Part shown: piece by piece, positions 39,001 through 52,260 of the stretch
How positions within the stretch are numbered: position 1 is the stretch's first letter
Layout of the letters: every line of letters starts with the position of its first letter
Source of the DNA: Argopecten irradians
Taxonomy: Eukaryota; Mollusca; Bivalvia; Pectinida; Pectinidae
Assembly (NCBI RefSeq): GCF_041381155.1
Contig: NC_091134.1
Coordinates: 60,543,467 to 60,607,466 of the forward strand
Direction: 5' to 3'
DNA length: 64,000 nt
Notes under the pieces: model-generated
Seen by the model: the letters and a program-made list of their open reading frames with translations, nothing else
Told to the model about the DNA's origin: nothing
Databases searched by the model: none
Position numbers and translations under genes: made by a program

Positions 39001-42000
39001 TATTATAATGTATATTTAGTTGACAGTGTTTGGTACCCCGGCTGATGGGGGTCTGTGATTCTGTGTAATGTATTATAATGTATATTTAGTTGACAGTGTT
39101 TGGTACCCCGGCTGATGAGGGTCTGTGATTCTTCTGTAATGTAAATTTGTTAGTGTTTGGTACCGGCTGATGGGGTCTGATCTGTATATTTAATGTATAT
39201 TTAGTTGACAGTGTTTGGTACCCCGGCTGATGGGGGTCTGTGATTCTGTGTAATGTATTATAATGTATATTTAGTTGACAGTGTTTGGTACCCCGGCTGA
39301 TGGGGGTCTGTGATTCTGTGTAATGTATTATAATGTATATTTAGTTGACAGTGTTTGGTACCCCGGCTGATGGGTCTGTGTGATTCTGTGTAATGTATTA
39401 TAATGTATATTTAGTTGACAGTGTTTGGTACCCCGGCTGATGGGGGTCTGTGATTCTGTGTTATGTATTATAATGTATATTTAGTTGACAGTGTTTGGTA
39501 CCCCGGCTGATGGGGGTCTGTGATTCTGTGTTATGTATTATAATGTATATTTAGTTGACAGTGTTTGGTACCCCGGCTGATGGGGGTCTGTGATTCTGTG
39601 TATGTATTATAATGTATATTTAGTTGACAGTGTTTGGTACCCCGGCTGATGGGGGTCTGTGATTCTGTGTAATGTATTATAATGTATATTTAGTTGACAG
39701 TGTTTGGTACCCCGGCTGATGGGGGTCTGTGATTCTGTGTAATGTATTATAATGTATATTTAGTTGACAGTGTTTGGTACCCCGGCTGATGGGGGTCTGT
39801 GATTCTGTGTAATGTATTATAATGTATATTTAGTTGACAGTGTTTGGTACCCCGGCTGATGGGGGTCTGTGATTCTGTGTAATGTATTTATAATGTATAT
39901 TTAGTTGACAGTGTTTGGTACCCCGGCTGATGGGGGTCTGTGATTCTGTGTAATGTATTATAATGTATATTTAGTTGACAGTGTTTGGTACCCCGGCTGA
40001 TGGGGGTCTGTGATTCTGTGTAATGTATTATAATGTATATTTAGTTGACAGTGTTTGGTACCCCGGCTGATGGGGGTCTGTGATTCTGTGTAATGTATTA
40101 TAATGTATATTTAGTTGACAGTGTTTGGTACCCCGGCTGATGGGGGTCTGTGATTCTGTGTAATGTATTATAATGTATATTTAGTTGACAGTGTTTGGTA
40201 CCCCGGCTGATGGGGGTCTGTGATTCTGTGTTATGTATTATAATGTATATTTAGTTGACAGTGTTTGGTACCCCGGCTGATGGGGGTCTGTGATTCTGTG
40301 TAATGTATTATAATGTATATTTAGTTGACAGTGTTTGGTACCCCCGGCTGATGGGGGTCTGTGATTCTGTGTAATGTATTATAATGTATATTTAGTTGAC
40401 AGTGTTTGGTACCCCGGCTGATGGGGTCTGTGATTCTGTGTAATGTATTATAATGTATATTTAGTTGACAGTGTTTGGTACCCCGGCTGATGGGGGTCTG
40501 TGATTCTGTGTAATGTATTATAATGTATATTTAGTTGACAGTGTTTGGTACCCCGGCTGATGGGGTCTGTGATTCTGTGTAATGTATTATAATGTATATT
40601 TAGTTGACAGTGTTTGGTACCCCGGCTGATGGGGGTCTGTGATTCTGTGTAATGTATTATAATGTATATTTAGTTGACAGTGTTTGGTACCCCGGCTGAT
40701 GGGGGTCTGTGATTCTGTGTAATGTATTATAATGTATATTTAGTTGACAGTGTTTGGTACCCCGGCTGATGGGGGTCTGTGATTCTGTGTAATGTATTAT
40801 AATGTATATTTAGTTGACAGTGTTTGGTACCCCGGCTGATGGGGGTCTGTGATTCTGTGTAATGTATTATAATGTATATTTAGTTGACAGTGTTTGGTAC
40901 CCCGGCTGATGGGGGTCTGTGATTCTGTGTAATGTATTATAATGTATATTTAGTTGACAGTGTTTGGTACCCCGGCTGATGAGGGTCTGTGATTCTGTGT
41001 AATGTATTATAATGTATATTTAGTTGACAGTGTTTGGTACCCCGGCTGATGGGGGTCTGTGATTCTGTGTAATGTATTATAATGTATATTTAGTTGACAG
41101 TGTTTGGTACCCCGGCTGATGGGGGTCTGTGATTCTGTGTAATGTATTATAATGTATATTTAGTTGACAGTGTTTGGTACCCCGGCTGATGGGGGTCTGT
41201 GATTCTGTGTAATGTATTATAATGTATATTTAGTTGACAGTGTTTGGTACCCCGGCTGATGAGGGTCTGTGATTCTGTGTAATGTATTATAATGTATATT
41301 TAGTTGACAGTGCTTGGTACCCTGCTGATGAGGGTCTGTGATTCTGTGTAATGTATTATAATGTATATTTAGTTGACAGTGTTTGGTACCCCGGCTGATG
41401 AGGGTCTGTGATTCTGTGTAGTGTATTATGATTTTTATTTAGTTGACAGTGTTTGGTACCCCGGCTGATGGGGGTCTGTGATTCTGTGTAATGTATTATA
41501 ATGTATATTTAGTTGACAGTGTTTGGTACCCGGCTGATGAGGGTCTGTGATTCTGTGTAATGTATTATAATGTATATTTAGTTGACAGTGTTTGGTACCC
41601 CGGCTGATGGGGGTCTGTGATTCTGTGTATGTATTATAATGTATATTTAGTTGACAGTGTTTGGTACCCCGGCTGATGAGGGTCTGTGATTCTGTGTAAT
41701 GTATTATAATGTATATTTAGTTGACAGTGTTTGGTACCCCGGCTGATGGGGGTCTGTGATTCTGTGTAATGTATTATAATGTATATTTAGTTGACAGTGT
41801 TTGGTACCCCGGCTGATGGGGGTCTGTGATTCTGTGTAATGTGTATATTTGTTGACAGTGTTGGTACCCGGCTGATGGTCTGTGATATGTATTAGTTGAC
41901 AGTGTTTGGTACCCCGGCTGATGAGGGTCTGTGATTCTGTGTATGTATTATAATGTATATTTAGTTGACAGTGTTTGGTACCCCGGCTGATGGGGGTCTG

Positions 42001-45000
42001 TGATTCTGTGTAATGTATTATAATGTATATTTAGTTGACAGTGTTTGGTACCCCGGCTGATGGGGGTCTGTGATTCTGTGTTATGTATTATAATGTATGT
42101 TTAGTTGACAGTGTTTGGTACCCCGGCTGATGAGTGTCTGTGATTCTGTGTAATGTATTATAATGTATATTTAGTTGACAGTGCTTGGTACCCTGCTGAT
42201 GGGGGTCTGTGATTCTGTGTAATGTATTATAATGTATATTTAGTTGACAGTGTTTGGTACCCCGGCTGATGGGGGTCTGTGATTCTGTGTAATGTATTAT
42301 AATGTATATTTAGTTGACAGTGTTTGGTACCCCGGCTGATGGGGGTCTGTGATTCTGTGTAATGTATTATAATGTATATTTAGTTGACAGTGTTTGGTAC
42401 CCCGGCTGATGAGTGTCTGTGATTCTGTGTAGTGTATTATGATTTTTATTTAGTTGACAGTGCTTGGTACCCCGGCTGATGGGGGTCTGTGATTCTGTGT
42501 TATGTATTATAATGTATGTTTAGTTGACAGTGTTTGGTACCCCGGCTGATGAGTGTCTGTGATTCTGTGTAGTGTATTATGATTTTTATTTAGTTGACAG
42601 TGCTTGGTACCCTGCTGAGGAGGGTCTGTGATTCTGTGTAATGTATTATAATGTATATTTAGTTGACAGTGTTTGGTACCCCGGCTGATGAGTGTCTGTG
42701 ATTCTGTGTAGTGTATTATGATTTTTATTTAGTTGACAGTGCTTGGTACCCCGGCTGATGGGGGTCTGTGATTCTGTGTATGTATTATAATGTATGTTTA
42801 GTTGACAGGTTTGGTACCCCGGCTGATGAGTGTCTGTGATTCTGTGTAGTGTATTATGATTTTTATTTAGTTGACAGTGCTTGGTACCCTGCTGAGGAGG
42901 GTCTGTGATTCTGTGTAATGTATTATAATGTATATTTAGTTGACAGTGTTTGGTACACCGGCTAATGAGGGTCTGTGATTCTGTGTAGTGTATTATGATT
43001 TTTATTTAGTTGACAGTGCTTGGTACCCCAGCTGATGAGGGTCTGTGATTCTGTGTAGTGTATTATGATTTTTATTTAGTTGACAGTGCTTGGTACCCCA
43101 GCTGATGAGGGTCTGTGATTCTGTGTAGTGTATTATGATTTTTATTTAGTTGACAGTGCTTGGTACCCCAGCTGAGGAGGGTCTGTGTGGTAAACATGAT
43201 CTGATCAAAAGTGGAGCATTTGAAGGAATAGATGCTGCAATGATGGCTCATCCATCCCAGTTTACCTTGTCCAAACCAAACTATGTCTCCATGACTCCGT
43301 AAGTAATAATTCTTAAACTAACACAGGGTTTATGCTGGATGCTCCTTATGTAATTTGAATGGACTTGGAAAAAGAGTGGGTTTCTTTTCATTTTCTATGC
43401 TTAAAGCTAGAGGACATGGGAATGGCATCAACACAAAACCTGTAAAATCATATTACATTGTATATGCAAAGTTTAAGGATGCTCCACCGCCGACAGAGCA
43501 TAAATGATATTCATCATTTGAATAATAATTGGTGTTTAATCATGTATATATATGCCTAATTAAAGATGCTCCACCGCTGACAAATGGTAATATTTCACTA
43601 TCAAAAACAGGAGCAGACGATTTAGTATTTTTCTACAGTTACAAAAGTTACATACTTAACACCATTTCCACCATTGAAAAGTTTGAGCTTCTAATTTTAC
43701 TTCAAGTTAAAAATATGAAAAATAATTAATTGCATCCCGAAAAAATTCCGTGGTACTATATCTTATATGGAATGAATTACTGAATGCGCATGCACCAAAG
43801 GCGATATCAATTATTTTATGTTATTTTTTGTGTTAATTAGGCATATATATATACACGATTAAACACCAATTATTGTTCAAATGATGAATATCATTTATGC
43901 TCTGTCGGCGGTGGAGCAGCTTTAACACAAAAGATAACATGAAATAATTTATTTCGCTGTTGGTGCATGCGCAATCATTACTTCATTCCATATATAATTC
44001 AGTGCCACGGAATTTTTTCTGGATGCAACTAAATATTTTTCGTGTATTTATCTTGAAGTAAAATTAGAAGCTCAAACTTTTCAATGGTGGTAATGGTGTA
44101 AAGTAAGTAACTTTTGTAACTGAAGAAAAATACTTAATCGTCTGCTCCTGTTTTTGATAGTGAAAAAATACCATTTGTCAGTGGTGGAGCATTTTTAAAT
44201 AAACGTATCTTGAAATGTCTATTGATGCAGTACTGGAATATATCTGGTTGCAGATAAACAAGATTGCCAAAAAGCATTTTGATTTACCTGCATACAGTAA
44301 AACACAGTTATTACAAACTGCTTGGGACCAATGGAATCAATTCATTTTAAGTATAGTTTGTTATACACATATTACAGACATCTAGAACCAGTATGTTATA
44401 ACTATGAGTTTGTTGTAAGCGTGTTCATTATAAACATTTTTTATTGTAAGCGTGTTTGTTATAAACATGTTTTATTGTATGTATAGTTTGTTATACACAT
44501 ATTACAGACATCTAGAACCACTATGTTATAACTATGAGTTTGTTGTAAGCGTGTTCATTATAAACATGTTTTATTGTATGTATAGTTTGTTATACACATA
44601 TTACAGACATCTAGAACTACTATGTTATAACTATGAGTTTGTTGTAAGCGTGTTCATTATAAACATGTTTTATTGTATGTATAGTTTGTTATACACACAT
44701 TGAATATTTATATTAACACACATCTAGAACTACTATGTTATAACTATGAGTTTGTTGTAAGCGTGTTTGTTATAAACATGTTTTATTGTATGTATAGTTT
44801 GTTATACACATATTACAGACATCTAGAACTACTATGTTATAACTATGAGTTTGTTTATAAACATGTTTTATTGTATGTATAGTTTGTTATACACATATTA
44901 CAGACATCTAGAACTACTATGTTATAACTATGAGTTTGTTGTAAGCGTGTTTGTTATAAACATGTTTTATTGTATGTATAGTTTGTTATACACATATTAC

Positions 45001-48000
45001 AGACATCTAGAACTACTATGTTATAACTATGAGTTTGTTGTAAGCGTGTTTGTTATAAACATGTTTTATTGTATGTATAGTTTGTTATACACATATTACA
45101 GACATCTAGAACCACTATGTTATAACTATGAGTTTGTTGTAAGCGTGTTGGTTATAAACATGTTTTATTGTATGTATAGTTTGTTATATACACATATTAC
45201 AGACATCTAGAACTACTATGTTATAACTATGAGTTTGTTGTAAGCTGTTCGTTATAAACATGTTTTATTGTATGTATAGTTTGTTATACACATATTACAG
45301 ACATCTAGAACTACTATGTTATAACTATGAGTTTGTTGTAAGCGTGTTGTTTATAAACATGTTTTATTGTATGTATAGTTTGTTATACACACATCTAGAA
45401 CTACTATGTTATAACTATGAGTTTGTTATAAACATGTTTTATTGTATGTATAGTTTGTTATACACATATTACAGACATCTAGAACTACTATGTTATAACT
45501 ATGAGTTTGTTGTAAGCGTGTTTGTTATAAACATGTTTTATTGTATGTATAGTTTGTTATACACATATTACAGACATCTAGAACTACTATGTTATAACTA
45601 TGAGTTTGTTGTAAGCGTGTTCATTATAAACATGTTTTATTGTATGTATAGTTTGTTATACACATATTACAGACATCTAGAACTACTATGTTATAACTAT
45701 GAGTTTGTTGAGTTTGTTATAAACATGTTTTATTGTATGTATAGTTTGTTATACACATATTACAGACATCTAGAACTACTATGTTATAACTATGAGTTTG
45801 TTGTAAGCGTGTTTGTTATAAACATGTTTTATTGTATGTATAGTTTGTTATACACATATTACAGACATCTAGAACCACTATGTTATAACTATGAGTTTGT
45901 TGTAAGCGTGTTTGTTATAAACATGTTTTATTGTATGTATAGTTTGTTATACACATATTACAGACATCTAGAACTACTATGTTATAACTATGAGTTTGTT
46001 ATTATAAACATGTTTTATTGTATGTATAGTTTGTTATACACAAGTTTACAGACATCTAGAACTACTATGTTATAACTATGAGTTTGTTGTAAGCGTGTTT
46101 GTTATAAACATGTTTTATTGTATGTATAGTTTGTTATACACATATTACAGACATCTAGAACTACTATGTTATAACTATGAGTTTGTTGTAAGCGTGTTTG
46201 TTATAAACATGTTTTATTGTATGTATAGTTTGTTATACACATATTACAGACATCTAGAACTACTATGTTATAACTATGAGTTTGTTGTAAGCGTGTTTGT
46301 TATAAACATGTTTTATTGTTATGTATAGTTTGTTATACACATATTACAGACATCTAGAACCACTATGTTATAACTATGAGTTTGTTGTAAGCGTGTTCAT
46401 TATAAACATGTTTTATTGTATGTATAGTTTGTTATACACATATTACAGACATCTAGAACTACTATGTTATAACTATGAGTCTGTTGTAAGCATGTTCGTT
46501 ATAAACATGTTTTATTGTATGTATAGTTTGTTATACACATATTACAGACATCTAGAAATACTATGTTATAACTATGAGTTTGTTGTAAGCGTGTTTGTTA
46601 TAAACATGTTTTATTGTATGTATAGTTTGTTATACACATATTACAGACATCTAGAACCACTATGTTATAACTATGAGTTTGTTGTAAGCGTGTTCATTAT
46701 AAACATGTTTTATTGTATGTATAGTTTGTTATACACATATTACAGACATCTAGAACTACTATGTTATAACTTTAAGTTTGTTGTAAGCATGTTGGTTATA
46801 AACATGTTTTATTGTATGTATAGTTTGTTATACACATATTACAGACATCTAGAACTACTATGTTATAACTATGAGTCTGTTGTAAGCGTGTTTGTTATAA
46901 ACATGTTTTATTGTATGTATAGTTTGTTATACACATATTACAGACATCTAGAACCACTATGTTATAACTATGAGTTTGTTGTAAGCGTGTTCGTTATAAA
47001 CATGTTTTATTGTATGTATAGTTTGTTATACACATATTACAGACATCAAGAACTACTATATTATAACTTTGAGTTTGTTATAAACATGTTTTATTGTATG
47101 TATAGTTTGTTATACACACATCTAGAACTACTATGTTATAACTATGAGTTTGTTATAAACATGTTTTATTGTATGTATAGTTTGTTATACACACATCTAG
47201 AACTACTATGTTATAACTATGAGTTTGTTGTAAGCATGTTCATTATAAACATGTTTTATTGTATGTATAGTTTGTTATACACATATTACAGACATCTAGA
47301 ACTACTATGTTATAACTATGAGTTTGTTATAAACATGTTTTATTGTATGTATAGTTTGTTATACACATATTACAGACATCTAGAACCACTATGTTATAAC
47401 TATGAGTTTGTTATAAACATGTTTTATTGTATGTATAGTTTGTTATACACACATCTAGAACTACTATGTTATAACTATGAGTTTGTTGTAAGCATGTTCA
47501 TTATAAACATGTTTTATTGTATGTATAGTTTGTTATACACATATTACAGACATCTAGAACTACTATGTTATAACTATGAGTTTGTTATAAACATGTTTTA
47601 TTGTATGTATAGTTTGTTATACACATATTACAGACATCTAGAACTACTATGTTATAACTATGAGTTTGTTATAAACATGTTTTATTGTATGTATAGTTTG
47701 TTATACACATATTACAGACATCTAGAACTACTATGTTATAACTATGAGTTTGTTGTAAGCGTGTTGGTTATAAACATGTTTTATTGTATGTATAGTTTGT
47801 TATACACATATTACAGACATCTAGAACCACTATGTTATAACTATGAGTTTGTTGTAAGCATGTTCATTATAAACATGTTTTATTGTATGTATAGTTTGTT
47901 ATACAAATATCACAGACATCTAGAACTACTATGTTATAACTATGAGTCTGTTGTAAGCATGTTCATTATAAACATGTTTTATTGTATGTATAGTTTGTTA

Positions 48001-51000
48001 TACAAATATCACAGACATCTAGAACTACTATGTTATAACTATGAGTTTGTTGTAAGCATGTTCATTATAAACATGTTTTATTGTATGTATAGTTTGTTAT
48101 ACACATATCACAGACATCTAGAACTACTATGTTATAACTATGAGTTTGTTGTAAGCGTGTTCATTATAAACATGTTTTATTGTATGTATAGTTTGTTATA
48201 CACATATTACAGACATCTAGAACTACTATGTTATAACTATGAGTTTGTTGTAAGCATGTTCATTATAAACATGTTTTATTGTATGTATAGTTTGTTATAC
48301 ACATATTACAGACATCTAGAACCACTATGTTATAACTATGAGTTTGTTGTAAGCGTGTTCATTATAAACATGTTTTATTGTATGTATAGTTTGTTATACA
48401 CATATTACAGACATCTAGAACTACTATGTTATAACTATGAGTTTGTTGTAAGCGTGTTCATTATAAACATGTTTTATTGTATGTATAGTTTGTTATACAC
48501 ATATTACAGACATCTAGAACTACTATGTTATAACTATGAGTTTGTTGTAAGCGTGTTCATTATAAACATGTTTTATTGTATGTATAGTTTGTTATACACA
48601 TATTACAGACATCTAGAACTACTATGTTATAACTATGAGTTTGTTGTAAGCGTGTTTGTTATAAACATGTTTTATTGTATGTATAGTTTGTTATACAAAT
48701 ATCACAGACATCTAGAACCACTATGTTATAACTATGAGTTTGTTGTAAGCGTGTTGGTTATAAACATGTTTTATTGTATGTATAGTTTGTTATACACATA
48801 TTACAGACATCTAGAACTACTATGTTATAACTATGAGTTTGTTATAAACATGTTTTATTGTATGTATAGTTTGTTATACACATATTACAGACATCTAGAA
48901 CTACTATGTTATAACTATGAGTTTGTTATAAACATGTTTTATTGTATGTATAGTTTGTTATACACACATCTAGAACTACTATGTTATAACTATGAGTTTG
49001 TTGTAAGCATGTTCATTATAAACATGTTTTATTGTATGTATAGTTTGTTATACAAATATCACAGACATCTAGAACCACTATGTTATAACTATGAGTTTGT
49101 TGTAAGCATGTTCATTATAAACATGTTTTATTGTATGTATAGTTTGTTATACAAATATCACAGACATCTAGAACCACTATGTTATAACTATGAGTTTGTT
49201 GTAAGCGTGTTTGTTATAAACATGTTTTATTGTATGTATAGTTTGTTATACACATATTACACACATCTAGAACCACTATGTTATAACTATGAGTTTGTTG
49301 TAAGCGTGTTTGTTATAAACATGTTTTATTGTATGTATAGTTTGTTATACACATATTACAGACATCTAGAACCACTATGTTATAACTATGAGTTTGTTGT
49401 AAGCGTGTTTGTTATAAACATGTTTTATTGTATGTATAGTTTGTTATACACATATTACAGACATCTAGAACCACTGTGTTATAACTTTAAGTATGTTGTA
49501 AGCGTGATCGTTATAAACATGTTTTATTGTATGCTATTATGTCCTAGTGTGAAGATAACCTACAGGGGCCAGGCCGCCCACGCCTCCTCGTACCCCTGGG
49601 AGGGCCTCAATGCCCTCGATGCTGCTGTTCTCTGCTACAACAACATTTCCTGTCTACGCCAACAGATGAAGCCAACCTGGCGTGTTCATGGTAATATGTT
49701 CAATCCTTGCTACTTTCCTTTTCTGGCAGAAAATGATAATGGATACATGATCCATATGTTTATTGAAATTTCCTTTTCATTTACTCTATTTTTTTGCCAA
49801 GCTCTGAACCTTTTGTGTTAAGGTTACAATCTACATGGGGCAGTTGCCATGATCACAAATTGGTAGTTTTTCTCTGGATACTGTAGCTTTCTCCACCAGG
49901 CATATCTTTAAATGGTCCATGCTACTAAAAAAACAGTCAAGCAAATGGATGGATGTTATAAATTATGTATCTTTTGTGCTCATATATTATGAGGTACTTC
50001 TGATATCTACAGTGCTAGGAGCAGACAAGAAATAAATAAAATATTGCAAGGGAATGAAATATTATTGCTTTATAATATATATTAATAATATTATATTATT
50101 ATATTTACATTCTGAGTGTTTCGTCACTATATGAATCAACCAACTGACGAAAACAAACCTTTGCCTATGAAAACTCTATGAATACTATGAATACAACGAT
50201 TCTAGTGCATCAATCAGCTGATTACAAACATCACACTAGTTTCATATCAATAAGAAAAATAGTCCCCCACAATATTTTAATGTATAATCTTTAATGTGTT
50301 GTTTTTTGATGTAGAATCAACCAAGGTTTACTGTAATAAGTCAATCAAATCTAATTTTAATTATATTTCTTGTTTATCATTTGTCATTTGCAAAAAAAGG
50401 TTGACTGGAAGGTGGAAGCTTGAAAACATGACTTTGTGGAAAGACTATGTCATCCAGCTGTTTCATTAATCTCGTTTCTCGTCGTATATGAGTGTCATAA
50501 TTTCTAATATAATATAAATAATATGAATAGCAGAAGCTATCTACATATCTTCTGAAGAGCGCTAACGTGCTCAACGTAATATGTAGATAGCTTCTGCTAT
50601 TCATAGTCGTTATGAAAATTAGAAAAATACATTCAATCCCTATGTAATATTTTGTTCCCATGCAATAATATTTCATTATAAAGCAATAATTTTTTCCATG
50701 TCCATCCCAGCCACTGTACGTATCAAAAACAAAGCAAAATGAAAAAAAAAATCCACAAGAACCTGATGTCACCCATATTGAGAAATTGGGAACGACATTA
50801 CTTGAATTGCTGTGCCATAACTTATATCCTGAATTTTGTATTCTACATTCTGTGTAATTTAAACACTACTCAAATTATTGATAGACATAGGTCCCTTGGT
50901 GTCCATTTAGGTAGACACAAGCAGGCTCAGCCTTTCATAAACTTCAATAAGCTGATATACCTACAGGAAATAACAAAATTAAATTCTCATTATTACTGTA

Positions 51001-52260
51001 AATTTACTTTAACTATTGTTTTTGTCTCTAGGAGTAATAAGTAAGGGAGGCCTTCAGCCCAACATCATTCCAGATGAGACTGAACTACAGTATTACCTCC
51101 GAACTCCCACAGAACCCGAACTCAAGGTTCTTATATCAAAGGTCAACAACTGTATCCAGGCTGCTGCCTTAGCAACAGGGTGTGAAGTAGGTGTTTTCAA
51201 AATATTGTAACTTTTCCAACTTATACAGATTGACCATCAGATCCAAAATGAAAAAATAATTATTACAGTATAATATTGCAGTGTAATTTTTGTTATTTTT
51301 AGTCATCTATAACTGAATACTTGGAAATGTCTGATAGCAAGTCTTTTTCCTCATGTATGATCCTGATGCCCAAGGTAACTTTAAAATAAACAAGAGGGGG
51401 AAAAAAACCATTTATCGGAGACTTAACGCCCAAATGAATAGCTTTCTAACCCATCCCCTTTGTCCTAAGAATTATACAATGCAATTTAATTGATTGATTT
51501 CTTATCTGAGGGTGATTTTTTTTATTTCAGACAGAGTATAAATATTCAGAAAAGCACTATTTTTCACTGTTGTCAAATGCTACAATGGCTGCCACTTTTG
51601 AAGAGAATGCTAAGTGTGTAGGAGTAGAGTTTGAACAGAAGGATGAGCTGATCCGGAAGTTTGGAGGATCCACGGATATGGGGAATGTATCCCATGTAGT
51701 TCCTAGTATCCACCCCAAGTTTTACATCGGAACCAAGGCTAGTAACCATTCAAAGCCATTCACACAAGCTGCAGGTACGTATAGACATCAACACAAAAAT
51801 GTAAATTTGTGTCTGAAAAAATGAAATTGATCATGAATATTTATTGTAAAGTTTAATTATTTAACCAAATCATGTTACAACCAAATCAAAATATTTTGAT
51901 TGTAGTTAGACTCTATATAAAAAGTTCAGCTATTACAATCAGGATTAAACAATTACTTTCACCTTGTAGTTGTCAAAATTGTATGAGAAATTAAAACTTG
52001 TGTTCTACAGTGTAAATTTAAAGTTTGCTGTCTGCCCTTTTACAATTTCCTCCTAGGAATCTGTTAATTTATCCAGACATAATTATATTCTTTACAGTCC
52101 TTTTTAACCTCTATGAATTCTAGGTGACCCTCAAGCCCAGCCCTACACACTGGCTATAGCTAAAGGACTCGCAATGACAGCTCTGGACATCTTCACCAAA
52201 CCTGACCTCCTCTCTTCTATAAAGGCTGACTACCAGAAGGCTGTTAGTGAACAAGTGTGA
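36063..52260 (+). CDS. PM20D2: peptidase M20 domain-containing protein 2 (PM20D2-like)
   Basis: Cytosolic M20-family dipeptidase; the vertebrate homologue hydrolyses unusual beta-alanyl and gamma-aminobutyryl dipeptides such as beta-alanyl-lysine. Six exons keep phase: 36063-36440, 43150-43298, 49548-49690, 51032-51186, 51531-51774, 52124-52260; 401 residues (human about 436). Visible motifs are the metal site [16 protein letters not shown] (83-100), the catalytic GTPAEEG (131-137), MAHPSQ (H160), the dimerisation/lid segment beginning [16 protein letters not shown] (from 187) and [30 protein letters not shown] and the alanine-rich C-terminal helix complete the fold. No signal peptide. Introns 1 and 2 exceed 6 kb because of minisatellites; the others are ordinary. 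Candidate poly(A) signals lie at 52900 and 53018. The gene converges with AK9. Confidence 0.96.
36975..43149 (+). repeat. 70-bp minisatellite, about 88 copies, in PM20D2 intron 1
   Basis: Highly homogeneous tandem array. Each unit contains TATATTTAG, then TTGACAGTGTTTGGTACC, CCGGCTGATG(G/A)GGGTCTGTG and an AT-rich linker. The part after TTTAG matches the first 38 bases of PM20D2 exon 2 (from 43,150) with about three differences, so the unit is a splice acceptor plus exon start. Units at 36,975 and in the last 700 bp are the most diverged; the last ones (from about 42,990) carry CTTGGTACCCCAG as the true exon does. Some units are shortened, for example near 39,130 and 41,840-41,900. Confidence 0.97.
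43477..43921. mobile_element. A-family TTAA MITE, interrupted by a B-family MITE
   Basis: TTAA flanks both sides (43473-43476 and 43922-43925). The halves 43,477-43,563 and 43,837-43,921 are near-perfect inverted repeats beginning GGATGCTCCACCGCCGACAG, leaving almost no unique centre. The central TTAA has been used as the insertion site of another element (43,564-43,832). Confidence 0.85.
43564..43832 (+). mobile_element. B-family TTAA MITE, copy 2, nested in the A element
   Basis: A 269-base unit bounded by TTAA at 43560-43563 and 43833-43836. It starts AGATGCTCCACCGCTGAC and ends TTTTTTGTG. It is the reverse complement of 43,926-44,194 (same length) with scattered differences. Confidence 0.85.
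43926..44194 (-). mobile_element. B-family TTAA MITE, copy 3
   Basis: 269 bases bounded by TTAA at 43922-43925, shared with the A element's right border, and at 44195-44198. It aligns with copies at 33,590 and 43,564. It lies in PM20D2 intron 2. Confidence 0.85.
44360..49535 (+). repeat. 99-bp minisatellite, about 54 copies, in PM20D2 intron 2
   Basis: The unit contains ATAAACATGTTTTATTGTAT, GTATAGTTTGTTATACAC, ATATTACAGACATCTAGAA and CTATGTTATAACTATGAG. Common variants lack 15 bases between two GTTTGTT words or 9 bases around ATTACAG, as expected of slippage between short direct repeats. Because 99 is a multiple of three and one frame has no stop, open frames of up to 1,166 codons appear (46,321-49,821), encoding a 33-residue Tyr/Leu-rich repeat. 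I regard this as non-coding intron. The array ends about 13 bases before the acceptor of exon 3. Confidence 0.96.
50522..50605. repeat. hairpin with perfect 26-bp arms in PM20D2 intron 3
   Basis: Arms 50522-50547 and 50580-50605 (TATGAATAGCAGAAGC and onward) are exact reverse complements around a 32-base spacer. Weaker inverted similarity at about 50,035-50,095 and 50,655-50,700 (GCAATAATATTTCATT) suggests the whole 50,030-50,710 stretch is a decayed foldback element. Confidence 0.75.

Noticed and set aside
37000-49535. A CRISPR-like array
   Set aside because: Units are continuous without unique spacers, and the setting is an intron of an animal gene.
46321-49821. A 1,166-codon open frame as a giant repeat protein gene
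   Set aside because: It lies inside a minisatellite in PM20D2 intron 2, the frame is a by-product of the 99-bp period, it is broken in the first third of the array, and it ends by running through a PM20D2 exon.
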